From Pseudomonadota bacterium (GTDB lineage Bacteria; Pseudomonadota; Gammaproteobacteria; Burkholderiales; Chitinibacteraceae), in assembly GCA_026399755.1 (NCBI GenBank), contig JAPLQI010000086.1, positions 1 to 64,000 on the forward strand: a DNA stretch of 64,000 nt. Reading direction: 5' to 3'. The notes beneath the pieces are model-generated. The model was not told the DNA's origin, searched no databases, and saw only the letters and a list, made by a program, of their open reading frames with translations. The stretch's first letter is position 1. Each line of letters starts with the position of its first letter. This document shows, piece after piece, positions 52,467-62,950 of the stretch. Made by a program: the position numbers and the translations under genes.

Positions 52467-52912
52467 ATATGAAATCTTGGGTAATTAAAATTGCGCTGGG
52501 CTTTTCTCTGGTATTGGCGCTGATTTTGCTGGTATTAGGTAATAAATTTGCTTGGTTTGTTGCGGATAATGAGCCAGAAGCACGGCTAGATTGCCCTGTA
52601 TTTAGTGAGGGCTGCATTTTTAAATTTGAAGAGCAAAATTACAAAGTAAAAAGCGAGCAAGCATTGAATGCTAATAAGCCTGTGCAATTGCTCGTTGAGG
52701 GCCGCGCTAAAAAGATTTATGCCAGCTGGCAAATGCAGGGTATGGATATGGGGCCTAATCGCTATGCCTTGCTCTCGGGTGATCAGCAGCATTGGCGTGC
52801 TCAAACGGCCCTACCTCTGTGCACTAATAAACGTCAAGATTGGTTATTAAAACTCGAAATAGATGGCCGCCGTATAGAGATTACGACCGTTTCGGAAAAA
52901 ACTAAGCAATGA
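52463..52912 (+). CDS. Single-pass membrane protein, FixH-like (unknown function)
   Basis: A 149-residue protein. One N-terminal membrane helix (IALGFSLVLALILLVLGNKF) is followed by a periplasmic domain with paired cysteines (LDCPVFSEGCIF), MQGMDMGPNRYALL and the C-terminal TALPLCTNKRQDWLLKLEID. The MxGMxMG motif and the Trp/Cys pattern recall FixH/YtkA-type domains, which are linked to copper and cytochrome oxidase assembly. It overlaps the Nudix-ThiE gene by four bases and the next gene by four. I do not recognise a named family. Confidence 0.6.
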   Translation: MNMKSWVIKIALGFSLVLALILLVLGNKFAWFVADNEPEARLDCPVFSEGCIFKFEEQNYKVKSEQALNANKPVQLLVEGRAKKIYASWQMQGMDMGPNRYALLSGDQQHWRAQTALPLCTNKRQDWLLKLEIDGRRIEITTVSEKTKQ

Positions 52913-53412
52913 ATCAACTTAAGTATTTAGCCGCTTACCCCGCGGCTATTCAAGAAAAAATTCAGCAATTACTCGATAGTAATCAGCTGGCTGGGCATAT
53001 TTTAAAAAAATACCCACGTCCGCATGATATTAAAACGGATAAAGCTCTGTATGACTATGTATTAGATATAAAAAATGACCATTTACGTAAAGCAGAACCC
53101 ATTAGTAAAGTCGCTTTTGATAGCAAAATCCATGTGATTAATCATGCGCTTGGCTTGCATACAACGATATCAAGAGTACAAGGCAGCAAGCTTAAATCAA
53201 AACACGAAATTCGTATTGCATCGATGTTTAAAGAAGTGCCGATTGAGTTTTTAAAAATGATTGTCGTACACGAATTAGCCCATTTAAAAGAAAAAGATCA
53301 CGATAAAGCATTTTATAAATTATGTGAATATATGGAGCCGCAATATCATCAGCTAGAATTTGATTTGCGTTTATATCTAACGCAGGTAGATCAATACGGG
53401 AAGTTGTTTTGA
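52909..53412 (+). CDS. YgjP/DUF45-type metallopeptidase
   Basis: A 167-residue protein with the zinc motif VVHELAHLKEKDHDKAFYKL (HExxH followed by a downstream His), as in the YgjP/WLM-like family. No signal peptide, so probably cytosolic. The C-terminus YHQLEFDLRLYL is typical. It ends an ATGA-coupled run of three genes. Substrate unknown. Confidence 0.85.
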   Translation: MNQLKYLAAYPAAIQEKIQQLLDSNQLAGHILKKYPRPHDIKTDKALYDYVLDIKNDHLRKAEPISKVAFDSKIHVINHALGLHTTISRVQGSKLKSKHEIRIASMFKEVPIEFLKMIVVHELAHLKEKDHDKAFYKLCEYMEPQYHQLEFDLRLYLTQVDQYGKLF

Positions 53413-53432
53413 GGTGCACTTGCTATGTAGCC

Positions 53433-53838
53433 GATGTTAGGCAGTAAAACCCAATTCTTGAACCACGGAGGCCACAGAGAGCACGGAGTTCCACGGAGAA
53501 AAACAAAATTTTAATTAAGCTTTTTTGTAGGTTTTGAGTGTTTTAAAACTCAGCAATTAGGATTCGTATCGCCGCTAGTAGCATGGGGCTTAAATTTCCC
53601 CTTGAAACACGCCGGAGCGAGGAACAAGCGGGACGGGGTTTCGGCAAGGGAGCGAGGCAGCGAGCCAATCCCGCCCGCCGCCGACTCGATTGTCCGCAGC
53701 GCAGGAGCCTTTGTGTTTCGTGGGGTGGCCTTCTTTGGCTTCGTTTCTTGGCCACACAAGAAAGGAAGGTCCCGCGGGACGCCCGCACCTAAATTCAGCG
53801 TGCCGAAGGCGCTAAAAAGATAAAAATTGCATAACATC
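53433..53838 (-). mobile_element. Type II MITE-like element, longest copy (406 bp)
   Basis: Ends are GATGTTAGGCA (53433-53443) and TGCATAACATC (53828-53838), inverted repeats with one mismatch. The core (53586-53825) is the shared block in reverse orientation; 53505-53585 is the inverse of the segment at 138-279. Inside the right part is a CCACGGAGGCCACAGAGAGC insert (family E) absent from the 6359 copy. It ends two bases from the xseA stop codon. Confidence 0.78.
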
Positions 53839-53840
53839 CC

Positions 53841-55196
53841 TTAGATCTCTAACTTCCCCTGCTCGCCTAAATTTTTAATCACCCGCACATCCACGGCGCT
53901 ATCGTTAAATTGCAGCGATAAATGTTCGCCATGGCTTAATTGGCTGGCATGGCGCACGAGTTGGCCGTCTGGGCGTGTCACAAGGGCGTAGCCGCGTGCG
54001 AGTACGGCTTGTGGATTCCACGGCTCTAAGCGGGCGGCGAGCATGGCTAATTTTTGTCTCCGTTGTTCCACTTGGCGTGGCATGCTGAGTAAAAGCTGGC
54101 GGGCGAGTTGCTGTAAGCGGTCTTGTTGCCGTGTTGGATTGGGCTTGCAGTGATTTAAGCGCATAGCCAATTGTTTGAGTCGATATTGCTGTTTTTCTAG
54201 TGCTCTTTGCGGGCTTAAATGCAGGCGGCGGCTTAATTCTAGTAGATGGCTTTTTTGCCGATTTAAACGCTCGCCTGGGTGTTGCAAGCGTCTGGATACG
54301 GCATCTAGGCCCTGCATTTTGCTTTGTAGCTGACGCTCAATCGCTCGATGCAAGCGGCTGTGTTGGCGCTCCAGCCGTGTCAGCCATTCCTCGCGATTAG
54401 GGCTGACTAATTCTGCGGCTGCAGTTGGGGTGGCAGCTCGTACATCGGCAACAAAGTCGGCGATACTAAAATCAGTTTCATGCCCAACGCCGCTGACAAT
54501 AGGAATGGGGCAGGCTGCAATGGCACGCGCCACTATTTCTTCATTAAATGACCATAAATCTTCCAAACTGCCGCCACCTCGGCAAACAATGATGACGTCG
54601 ACTTCATTGCGCTGGCTGGCTTTTTGAATGGCGCTAGCAATTTGTGCTGCTGCTGTAGGCCCTTGCACTGGCGTGGGATAGAGGATAATCGGCAGGCTGG
54701 GCATGCGTCGCTGGAGTGCGGCAATCACATCGGCAAGGGCAGCAGCGGCAGGTGAGGTCACGATTCCGACTGCGCGGGGGAAAACAGGAAGTGTTTTTTT
54801 TCGCTCTGCTGCAAATAAACCTTCAAGTTCAAGTTTTTTCTTGAGCTGTTCAAACGCGGCAAAAAGTGCGCCTAAACCCGCTGGGCGTAGTGCCTCAATT
54901 GTAAGCTGAAAATCACCTCGTGCTTCGTAAAGTGAAACTAAGGCACGGGCTTCAACTTGCATTCCTTCACGGGGCTGAAAATCAATGAGTGCCGCCTTAT
55001 TTCTAAACATGACACACCTCACTTGAGCACTTGTATCTTTTAGGCTGAAGTAGCAATGTCCTGAATCGTAACGCTTAAAGTTTGAAATCTCACCGGCCAC
55101 CCACAACAAAGGGAAGCTACTTTCTAGTAAAGATTTGGCGCGGCGATTGAGTTCTGCGACGGTTAAAATGACGCTATTTGTACTTGACAAATTCAT
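53841..55196 (-). CDS. xseA: Exodeoxyribonuclease VII large subunit
   Basis: A 451-residue nuclease subunit. The N-terminal OB domain (LTVAELNRRAKSLLESSFPL LWVAGEISN) is followed by the catalytic part (VGIVTSPAAAALADVI and CRGGGSLEDLWSFNEE) and a long C-terminal coiled coil rich in Leu, Arg and Gln (from about residue 270). It degrades single-stranded DNA with XseB, whose gene is not in the window. ATG 55196 (MNLSSTNS) is chosen. The minus-strand gene ends just after the 406-bp element. Confidence 0.93.
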   Translation of the reverse strand: MNLSSTNSVILTVAELNRRAKSLLESSFPLLWVAGEISNFKRYDSGHCYFSLKDTSAQVRCVMFRNKAALIDFQPREGMQVEARALVSLYEARGDFQLTIEALRPAGLGALFAAFEQLKKKLELEGLFAAERKKTLPVFPRAVGIVTSPAAAALADVIAALQRRMPSLPIILYPTPVQGPTAAAQIASAIQKASQRNEVDVIIVCRGGGSLEDLWSFNEEIVARAIAACPIPIVSGVGHETDFSIADFVADVRAATPTAAAELVSPNREEWLTRLERQHSRLHRAIERQLQSKMQGLDAVSRRLQHPGERLNRQKSHLLELSRRLHLSPQRALEKQQYRLKQLAMRLNHCKPNPTRQQDRLQQLARQLLLSMPRQVEQRRQKLAMLAARLEPWNPQAVLARGYALVTRPDGQLVRHASQLSHGEHLSLQFNDSAVDVRVIKNLGEQGKLEI

Positions 55197-55387
55197 GACA
55201 ATCTCGATTTTGCTCTGTTTAATCCACAAAATGGCGCAAACTAACGATTTGCGAAAGATAGTGAGAGTTGTAGTAGAGGATTATGATTTAACTTATTGAT
55301 TATATTGTATATTAATGAATGATTGTGTAGCTTGTTCAGTCGAGTCTATCGCGTTGTTTGCGGTGTATTCCATTGAATTTAGTATTT

Positions 55388-55418
55388 TGTGCACAAAGTT
55401 ATCCACAGGGTATTGACA
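55388..55418 (+). promoter_or_regulatory. DnaA-box-like site and -35-like hexamer in the xseA/exbB gap
   Basis: TTATCCACA (55399-55407) is a perfect DnaA box, preceded by the palindrome TTGTGCACAA (55388-55397). TTGACA follows at 55413-55418, but no convincing -10 lies at the right distance. A 4-kb-scale origin signature is absent (no dnaA or dnaN here). A hairpin AAGCGGGCTTG...CAGGCTCGCTT near 55531-55558 lies downstream. The rest of 55197-55703 shows nothing recognisable. Confidence 0.4.
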
Positions 55419-55703
55419 AATAAAAAACCATTTCAGATCACAGGCTTAGCGTATCTTTTTGCTTGGTATAGTCTGCGGATAAAACAGGGGCATGCTTGTT
55501 TAATGGGGCGATATATTTACAAAAGGGTAAGCGGGCTTGCAAGATCAGGCTCGCTTAAATCTTGGTTTTTTGGCATGAATTAGCAGAGATGAATGGCTGC
55601 TAGAGATGTTTAATAACACCGTTCTTTATGGTGGGTGCTTCCCCCAGCCCCTGAATCCCGTTAAAGTGACGCGCTTCTAATCGCGTCCAGGGATTAAACT
55701 ATT

Positions 55704-56312
55704 ATGCTTGCTATTATTGAAGCGGCCGGCTGGCCGATTTGGCTCATTATTGCCGCTTCTATTGCTACCGTCACTATCATCATTGAGCGTTTATTAACTT
55801 TGCGTCAGAGCCAAATCTTACCAAAAGGTTTACTAGCGAGTGTTGTGCAAGAATATCGCAGCCGCGGCGTAAGTGCAGAAATGCTGACTAAGCTCTCCGC
55901 ATCTAGCCCATTAGGGCGTGTATTGTCTGCGGGCTTAAAAAATGTTCGCAGCTCCCGTGACATCATGAAAGAGTCGATTGAAGAGACGGGCAGTGCTGTG
56001 TCGCATGAGTTAGAGCGCTATTTGCCGATGTTGGGCACTTTAGCTGCGGTGACGCCATTGCTGGGTTTGTTTGGTACGGTTATCGGTATGATTGAAATCT
56101 TCGGCTCACAAGCTCCGACAGGTGCAGCAAACCCTGCCGCGCTGGCCCATGGTATTTCTGTTGCACTTTACAACACCGCTTTCGGGATTATTGTGGCGGT
56201 ACCTGCTTTGATTTCCTATCGTTTCTTTCGCACTAAGGTCGATAACTACTTGGTTGATATGGAACAGCAGGCGGTGAAGCTGGTTGAAATTGTGCACGGC
56301 GATCGCAACTAG
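55704..56312 (+). CDS. exbB: ExbB/TolQ-family proton channel
   Basis: A 202-residue inner-membrane protein with three membrane segments (GWPIWLIIAASIATVTIII, LPMLGTLAAVTPLLGLFGTV and GISVALYNTAFGIIVAVPAL). The conserved channel signature PLLGLFGTVIGMI is visible. With ExbD it forms the proton-driven stator that powers TonB or TolA. It lies ten bases before exbD. No tonB gene is in the window. Confidence 0.93.
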   Translation: MLAIIEAAGWPIWLIIAASIATVTIIIERLLTLRQSQILPKGLLASVVQEYRSRGVSAEMLTKLSASSPLGRVLSAGLKNVRSSRDIMKESIEETGSAVSHELERYLPMLGTLAAVTPLLGLFGTVIGMIEIFGSQAPTGAANPAALAHGISVALYNTAFGIIVAVPALISYRFFRTKVDNYLVDMEQQAVKLVEIVHGDRN

Positions 56313-56321
56313 GAATGTGCC

Positions 56322-56744
56322 ATGAATTTTCGTAAAGGCCGTAATCGCGAAGAACCAGAAATTAACTTTGTGCCGTTGATTGACGTGCTGCTGGTTATTT
56401 TGATCTTCTTGATGGCAACCACGACGTATTCCAAGTTTGCTGAGCTAAAAATCACTTTGCCTACCGCAGACGCTGAAAAAACGGCAGAGAATCAGCCTAA
56501 ATCTATCAATGTGGCGGTATCGGCCAATGGTCAGTACAGCGTGAACGGCAATGCTGCAACATTTAGCACGGCAGATGATTTTGCCTTGCTGCTGCGCCGT
56601 GCCGCTGGCGAGACGCAGGACCCGATGATTATCATTAATGCTGATGCGCAAACGGCTCATCAGAGTGTCGTCAATGTGATGGAAGCAGCGCGTTTGGCAG
56701 GCTATGGAAAGCTGACGTTTGCAACGCAAACGAACGCTAAATAG
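56322..56744 (+). CDS. exbD: ExbD/TolR-family protein
   Basis: A 140-residue protein with one N-terminal membrane helix containing the essential Asp (INFVPLIDVLLVILIFLMAT) and a periplasmic domain. It partners with ExbB upstream. The next gene, lpxK, follows in the same direction, as in many betaproteobacteria. Confidence 0.93.
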   Translation: MNFRKGRNREEPEINFVPLIDVLLVILIFLMATTTYSKFAELKITLPTADAEKTAENQPKSINVAVSANGQYSVNGNAATFSTADDFALLLRRAAGETQDPMIIINADAQTAHQSVVNVMEAARLAGYGKLTFATQTNAK

Positions 56745-56781
56745 CGGCTGATGTGGGGCGATATGGTGGGGAGGTGTGCCG

Positions 56782-57765
56782 ATGCTGATAGATAGAATCT
56801 GGTATACAAGCCATCATCCTTTGTCTTATTTATTACGGCCATTATCTGGTTTGTTTGCAGGGCTAGGCGCGTTGCGACGCGTCTTGTTTCGTTTGGGCTT
56901 AAAGCAAAGCGTGCGCTTGCCTGTGCCGGTGATTGTCGTCGGCAATATTACGGCGGGGGGCACGGGTAAAACACCGCTTACAATTTATCTGGCTAAAAGT
57001 TTACAAGCGCTTGGCTATCATCCAGGTATTGTGTCACGCGGCTATGGTGGCAAGGCATCGATACCGCTCAGTGTTAACGCGGGCAGCGATCCACGCTTAA
57101 GTGGTGATGAGCCTATTTTGCTTGCGCGCGCCACGGGTGTGCCGGTGTTTGTGTTCAAAGATCGTGCCGCAGCAGGCTTTGCTTTGCTGGCAGCCCACCC
57201 AGAGGTGGACGTGCTGCTTTGTGATGATGGCTTGCAGCATTACCGTTTCCAGCGAGATATTGAGCTTTGTGTGGTGGATGGTGTGCGTGGTTTTGGCAAT
57301 GGCGCTTTGATTCCGGCTGGGCCACTACGTGAGCCACTGGCGAGACTGAAAAGCGTTGATGCGGTGATTGTAAATGGTGGAAATTACCCTCTCGCACACC
57401 CTCATTTGTTTCAGATGAGCTTGGTGGCTGCGCCTTTTTATTCCCTTGTGAATGCACCGCTTGAATCTTGGCATGGTTTACGGATCGCGGCCGTTTGTGG
57501 TATTGGTCATCCCCAGCGTTTTTTTAATAGCTTAAAAGCGCTTGGTTTGGTGTTTACTGAACACGCGTTTCCTGATCACCATTCATTTTGCGCCAATGAT
57601 TTGCCTGATGCAGAAATCATTCTGCTGACAGAAAAAGACGCAGTAAAGCTTACCGCGCTCGCTGATGTTAGAATGTGGGTATTGCCGGTGAGCGCAAGCT
57701 TAGCGCCCGACTTGGCTGGCTGGCTGAGCCAAAATATAGCCCTGAAGAATTTGCAAATTGAGTGA
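56782..57765 (+). CDS. lpxK: Tetraacyldisaccharide 4'-kinase LpxK
   Basis: A 327-residue inner-membrane-associated kinase that phosphorylates the lipid A precursor at the 4' position. Walker A is [14 protein letters not shown], then [27 protein letters not shown] and [12 protein letters not shown] follow. ATG 56782 follows GGGGAGG by seven bases; GTG 56776 is too close to the site. It belongs to the lpxK-Trm112-kdsB-adk run of envelope and nucleotide genes. Confidence 0.95.
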   Translation: MLIDRIWYTSHHPLSYLLRPLSGLFAGLGALRRVLFRLGLKQSVRLPVPVIVVGNITAGGTGKTPLTIYLAKSLQALGYHPGIVSRGYGGKASIPLSVNAGSDPRLSGDEPILLARATGVPVFVFKDRAAAGFALLAAHPEVDVLLCDDGLQHYRFQRDIELCVVDGVRGFGNGALIPAGPLREPLARLKSVDAVIVNGGNYPLAHPHLFQMSLVAAPFYSLVNAPLESWHGLRIAAVCGIGHPQRFFNSLKALGLVFTEHAFPDHHSFCANDLPDAEIILLTEKDAVKLTALADVRMWVLPVSASLAPDLAGWLSQNIALKNLQIE

Positions 57766-57772
57766 GAAAAAA

Positions 57773-57955
57773 ATGGATGCAAAATTACTAGAAATCTTAG
57801 TTTGCCCGGTCTGCAAAGGTCCGTTGGCTTATGAAAAAAGTAAGCAAGAATTGATTTGCAAGGCCGATCGCTTAGCTTTTGCCATTAAAGATGGCATTCC
57901 AGTGATGCTACAAGTAGAAGCACGCGAGTTGGATGCCTTGGAAGAAGTTCGGTGA
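57773..57955 (+). CDS. Trm112/YcaR-family small zinc-ribbon-like protein
   Basis: A 60-residue protein with CPVCKGPL at the N-terminus, [20 protein letters not shown] in the middle and a short C-terminal tail. This is the YcaR/Trm112 fold, found next to lpxK and kdsB in many proteobacteria. Function unknown; related Trm112 proteins activate methyltransferases. It overlaps kdsB by GTGA. Confidence 0.9.
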   Translation: MDAKLLEILVCPVCKGPLAYEKSKQELICKADRLAFAIKDGIPVMLQVEARELDALEEVR

Positions 57956-58722
57956 GTTTTGTTGCGCTGATTCCTGCTCGGCTTAAATCGACACGTTTAC
58001 CTAATAAGCCTTTGGCTGATATTGGGGGAAAGCCGATGATAGTGCGGGTGGTTGAGCAAACGCTCAAATCATCGGCCAGCTTAGTGTGCGTAGCCACGGA
58101 CGATGAGCAAATTAAATCGGCCGTAGAGGCCGCAGGCCATCGTGCCATCTTGACGCGTAGCGACCACCCCAGCGGCACCGATCGCTTAGCCGAGGCCATT
58201 GATTTTCTTGGTTTGCCGGATGATGCGGTGGTTGTTAATGTGCAGGGCGACGAGCCTTTAATTGATCCATCGCTGATTGATGCGGTGGCTGCCAAGCTGA
58301 TTGCAGATAGCAGCCTTGCGATGTCAACAGCCTGCCACGCCATCAGCAGCCATGCCGATTTTTTAAATCCAAATACGGTGAAAGTCGTTTTGGATGCTAA
58401 GCAACGTGCGATGTACTTTAGCCGAGCGGCCATTCCTTGGCCCCGCGATGCATTTATGCAGGGCCAAACAACGTTGCCAGTTGAGCTGACACCGCTGCGC
58501 CATATTGGCATCTATGGTTATCGTGCAGAATTTTTGCGTACTTACCAAAAACTGTCGCCATCTTGCATCGAATCCATCGAAGCGCTGGAACAACTGCGCG
58601 TGCTGTGGCATGGTTACAGCATTGGTGTACACATTTCGGCTGATGCTCCGCTTGCGGGTGTCGATACCCCCGAAGACTTGGCGCGTGTACGTGATGCTTT
58701 TGCCCATTTATCTAAAATCTAA
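57952..58722 (+). CDS. kdsB: 3-deoxy-manno-octulosonate cytidylyltransferase (CMP-KDO synthetase)
   Basis: A 256-residue enzyme that activates KDO with CTP for lipopolysaccharide inner core synthesis. The nucleotide motif [31 protein letters not shown] and the C-terminal [11 protein letters not shown] are visible. GTG start overlaps the preceding stop. It is in one operon with lpxK. Confidence 0.95.
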   Translation: MSFVALIPARLKSTRLPNKPLADIGGKPMIVRVVEQTLKSSASLVCVATDDEQIKSAVEAAGHRAILTRSDHPSGTDRLAEAIDFLGLPDDAVVVNVQGDEPLIDPSLIDAVAAKLIADSSLAMSTACHAISSHADFLNPNTVKVVLDAKQRAMYFSRAAIPWPRDAFMQGQTTLPVELTPLRHIGIYGYRAEFLRTYQKLSPSCIESIEALEQLRVLWHGYSIGVHISADAPLAGVDTPEDLARVRDAFAHLSKI

Positions 58723-58739
58723 AAAACATTAACCACTAG

Positions 58740-59405
<666 letters not shown>

Positions 59406-59458
59406 TCTGGCGGTTTGTTGTTTGGATTCCTTGCAAATTGCTCGGGCCTCAAACGATA

Positions 59459-59502
59459 AGCCACAAAAAAAGCCGCGATTTTCGCGGCTTTTTTTGTGGC
59501 TT
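59459..59502. terminator. Bidirectional terminator between adk and the EAL-HDOD gene
   Basis: GCCACAAAAAAAGCCGCG and its complement CGCGGCTTTTTTTGTGGC form a long hairpin with A-run and T-run on both sides, so it serves both convergent genes. Confidence 0.93.
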
Positions 59503-59514
59503 ATATGTTGCGAA

Positions 59515-60735
59515 TTATACTCCCAGATCCTCAACCCACTGCAGTGCTTGCACATGCGAGCGATTCAGCATGTCGGGCGTCAGCTGCAGCTGCTCACATA
59601 AGAAGGGGACTTCAGACATGTTTGGGTCTTCACAAGCCTCAGCAAGGGCTAGGAATGGGCCATAAATGCCGGTTCTGGTCATCAAAGCATCGGTGACATT
59701 CTCTGGAAGAATCAGTGTTTCTAAGATTCTTTCCATGGGCATGTCGAGCAGGACATCGAGCAATGAAAACACACCGACAATAAATAAATTGTCTCTATCT
59801 TGCCCATCCAGTAAATGCGAACCTAGTAATTCAACGAGGCGACCACGGGTAATGGCTGTTTTTAATAAAGCAGGGGGTGAGCCATTGTCAGCGCCTGCCG
59901 TCACCAGTAGCAGCGTAAGCCAACGATAAAGCTTTTGATAGCCAAGGATCGTAACTGCATGACGGAATGATTGAATTTCACAAGATAAGCCAAAGCCAAC
60001 CGAATTAATATAACGCAATAATTTAAATGATAGGGCGACGTCGCGTTTAAGCGCGTTTTCAATATCTTTTAATTCCGCATTATTACGCAACATATTCAAT
60101 AAATTAAGAATATTGGCATAACTAGGATTAATAACTTTTGCTGCTAATGTCTCAGGATGGGCAAAGTAATAGCCTTGAAAACATTCAAAGCCTAGCTCCA
60201 TGCATTGCTTGAATTCATCCTTTGTTTCAACTTTTTCAGCAACTTGTAGCGCTTTAGAGCAGCGTAATTCTTTAGAGAGGGCAGGGACTTGCGACATACC
60301 TAATAGCTGAATATCTAGTTTGATATAATCAGCAAACTCTAAAAAGGGTGCGGTCTGCGGGCTAAGAACGAAGTCATCTAATGCAATCGAAAAGCCCTGA
60401 TCTTTTAGACTTTGTAAACGGGCCAGTAATTGTGGGGTCGCTTCTGTGGTTTCAACCACTTCTAAAATAACGCGCTCTGGATGAAGCAGCTCTAAAAAAT
60501 TGCTTTCGAGCATTGATTCTGCAACGTTAATAAAGGCAAGCTTATTGCCAACTAGCCAATCTGTTCCCATATTACTGAGTGTATTGACCAGTACATTGGT
60601 GCCAGCTTGCATATCACTGGAGAAATTAGCTGTTACTGCTTCTTTGTTTAGTCGGAATAATAGCTCATAGCCAATAATTTCTTGTTGGCGATTAAGAATG
60701 GGCTGTCGTCCTATAAATGCGTGGTCTTGCGTCAT
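59515..60735 (-). CDS. EAL-HDOD domain signalling protein
   Basis: A 406-residue protein of the YuxH/CdgJ type. The N-terminal part (FIGRQPILNRQQEIIGYELL FRLN) is an EAL domain in which the EAL motif is replaced by YELL, so phosphodiesterase activity is doubtful. The HDOD domain (about 200-390; FKLLRYINSVGFGLSCEIQS) follows. It is probably a regulator of motility or c-di-GMP signalling rather than an enzyme. Located near the che genes. Confidence 0.9.
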   Translation of the reverse strand: MTQDHAFIGRQPILNRQQEIIGYELLFRLNKEAVTANFSSDMQAGTNVLVNTLSNMGTDWLVGNKLAFINVAESMLESNFLELLHPERVILEVVETTEATPQLLARLQSLKDQGFSIALDDFVLSPQTAPFLEFADYIKLDIQLLGMSQVPALSKELRCSKALQVAEKVETKDEFKQCMELGFECFQGYYFAHPETLAAKVINPSYANILNLLNMLRNNAELKDIENALKRDVALSFKLLRYINSVGFGLSCEIQSFRHAVTILGYQKLYRWLTLLLVTAGADNGSPPALLKTAITRGRLVELLGSHLLDGQDRDNLFIVGVFSLLDVLLDMPMERILETLILPENVTDALMTRTGIYGPFLALAEACEDPNMSEVPFLCEQLQLTPDMLNRSHVQALQWVEDLGV

Positions 60736-60997
60736 ATTTTGGAAACACCCTGTGCTCGATATCTAACATCCTATCGGATTTGGCATTAAGTCGGCTGCAA
60801 AATCACCTGATATGCTCATATTTCGCCCGTGTGTCGCAGCTAATGAAGGCACTGCAGATCTGGCTAAATCTGCTATTAATCATGTGATTTTTCGCTTTAA
60901 CCGCCTAAGTCCAATAGGCCGCTAGGTGATATTTACATCAAAAAATAGTTTCAGCATATATTTGGGGCGATGGTTAAGCCCCAAATGTCATGAATAC

Positions 60998-62908
60998 TTA
61001 GCTGGTTTTTTCAAGAAATCGTGAAGTGCGAATGGCAGAATTATCAGCATCAGCAGCGCCGAGCAGGTCTTCCATATCCAGAACTAACACAACGGAGCCA
61101 TCGCCTGACAGTGTCGCACCGGCAACGCCTTTAGGTCGAATGTTTTGTAGTGGCTTAATAACCACATCATCTCGGCCAATAAAGCTATCAACAGCCAGAA
61201 TAAATGAGTGTTCGGCTGATTGCATTAGTACGCCAAACTGAGGAATTTGTACCTCTTCCCAGCCGAGTAAGCTGGCTAAAGAGCGTACTGAGAGGATTTC
61301 ATCTCGCACTACAATCGTGGCACGCCCAGATACTTCTTGAATTTGTTCGTGTCTGATTGGAATGATTTCTCGCACCATGGCCAGTGGAACGGCAAAAGGC
61401 TGATCGCAAACGCGCACAACCAACACCGGCAAAATGGCGAGCGTCAGAGGTAGTGAAATAGTAAAGCGTGAGCCTTCACCTACAATAGATTGAATGTCGA
61501 TACGGCCATTTAATCTTTGGATATTGGTTTTCACCACATCCATCCCTACACCACGACCAGACACACTGGAGACTTGATCTTTGGTTGAAAAACCAGGCAT
61601 AAAGATCAGCTGCAGGCTTTGTTTATCGTCTAGGCTATTGGCTGTTTCGACATCAATCAGGCCTTTCTCAACGGCTTTTTTGCGGATCACATCGGGGCGC
61701 ATGCCTCGTCCATCATCCGTGATCGAGATCAGAATATGATCGCCAACTTGGGTGGCAGATAGTTCAACGATCGCTTTCGCAGGCTTACCGCTGGTTTTAC
61801 GATCTTCCATGGTTTCAATCCCATGATCGACCGCATTCCGTACCAAGTGAACCAGAGGATCGTTCAGATCCTCTAGCATGGTTTTGTCTAGCTCAGTTTC
61901 TTCACCAGAAATCACCAGTTCAACATCTTTACCCAGCTGGCGCGCTAAGTCGCGTGCTAAGCGTGGGTATTTTTGAAAGAGGCGGCCAATTGGCTGCATG
62001 CGGGTCTTCATCACCGCATTTTGTAAATCACCCACTAATAGGTCGAGCTGGCTAATGGCCTCGTCCATAGCTTTGAGGGTATTACTATCCATCTTGCCCG
62101 CCATAATATCGGTGCGCAGGGTGGTAAGACGATTTTTAGTTAAGCCAATTTCACCAGACAAGTTAAGTACTTGATCTAGCCGTACGGTATCAATGCGAAT
62201 GGTCGCTTCTTGTGGCGCAGCGGCAACTTGTTGCTGCTGTTGCTGTTGGGGAGCGGCCACAACTGCAGTCGGTTTTGCGACGACTGGGGCAGGTTTTAAG
62301 CTACTCATTGGATCGCTAATTGCTTGTTCCATGGTTGCTGACCCATGCTGTGTATCATTAGTAGTAGGCGCAATAGCAGCTGCGCTAGGTGCATTTTCTT
62401 TGCCAAGTAAGGCATTATAAAGCTCATCCCAGTCTGGGCCGCTAGCAGTAGAGACAGTTGAGGGGGCTGCTGCTACGATAGGCGCAACATGAGCAATCAC
62501 TGTTTCGAGCGGTCGGCCTTCGAGTACGGCATCAAGTGCTGCAATTAATTCTTCAGGTGCATTTGTAGGAAGTGCACCCTTTGCTAGCGCGCCAAACATA
62601 TCACGGACCACGCCAGTTGCGGCCATGATCGTGTCCATAATTTCAGGAGTGAGTACTAGTTCTAGTGTGCGAAGCTTATCGAATAGATTTTCTGTGCGAT
62701 GGCACAATCTAACCATTGCATCCACATTCAGAAAGCCTGCACCACCTTTGATTGTGTGAAATCCTCGGAAAATATCATTCAGAAGATTTTTATCGTTAGG
62801 TCGTTTTTCAAGCTCTACTAGCTTGTTATCGACTTCAGACAGGAGCTCAGACGCTTCTGTTAAAAAATCTTGCAGCAGATCTTCCATGCCGCCAAAGTCA
62901 GTGCTCAT
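60998..62908 (-). CDS. cheA: Chemotaxis histidine kinase CheA
   Basis: A 636-residue kinase with Hpt domain (phospho-acceptor His51 in FRGFHTIKGGAGF), an Ala/Pro/Gln linker with an uninterrupted run of seven Gln near residue 220, dimerisation domain, HATPase (LVHLVRNAVDHGIE, DDGRGM, GRGVGMDVV), and a C-terminal CheW-like domain. ATG 62908 follows GGGGGAG. It is the last of cheY-cheZ-cheA on the minus strand; no cheW gene is seen here. Confidence 0.96.
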   Translation of the reverse strand: MSTDFGGMEDLLQDFLTEASELLSEVDNKLVELEKRPNDKNLLNDIFRGFHTIKGGAGFLNVDAMVRLCHRTENLFDKLRTLELVLTPEIMDTIMAATGVVRDMFGALAKGALPTNAPEELIAALDAVLEGRPLETVIAHVAPIVAAAPSTVSTASGPDWDELYNALLGKENAPSAAAIAPTTNDTQHGSATMEQAISDPMSSLKPAPVVAKPTAVVAAPQQQQQQQVAAAPQEATIRIDTVRLDQVLNLSGEIGLTKNRLTTLRTDIMAGKMDSNTLKAMDEAISQLDLLVGDLQNAVMKTRMQPIGRLFQKYPRLARDLARQLGKDVELVISGEETELDKTMLEDLNDPLVHLVRNAVDHGIETMEDRKTSGKPAKAIVELSATQVGDHILISITDDGRGMRPDVIRKKAVEKGLIDVETANSLDDKQSLQLIFMPGFSTKDQVSSVSGRGVGMDVVKTNIQRLNGRIDIQSIVGEGSRFTISLPLTLAILPVLVVRVCDQPFAVPLAMVREIIPIRHEQIQEVSGRATIVVRDEILSVRSLASLLGWEEVQIPQFGVLMQSAEHSFILAVDSFIGRDDVVIKPLQNIRPKGVAGATLSGDGSVVLVLDMEDLLGAADADNSAIRTSRFLEKTS

Positions 62909-62950
62909 CTTCGCTCCCCCAAAGGTTGCGTTCATTCAATTAAAAGGCGT

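Noticed and set aside
53550-53837. Open frames of 60-95 codons on both strands inside the 406-bp repeat element
   Set aside because: They arise from the repeat sequence; the same shadows appear in the other copies at 6363, 12839 and 33900, with no conserved start or domain.
55399-55407. Chromosomal origin
   Set aside because: A single DnaA box, with no dnaA, dnaN or gidA gene and no cluster of boxes.
55389-55583. Open frame of 64 codons in the xseA-exbB gap
   Set aside because: It starts inside the DnaA-box region with no ribosome-binding site and no family resemblance.
60998-62908. CRISPR array or tandem-repeat locus at the Gln run of cheA
   Set aside because: The run is seven Gln codons in a linker; there are no spaced direct repeats, and no CRISPR array was seen anywhere in the window.
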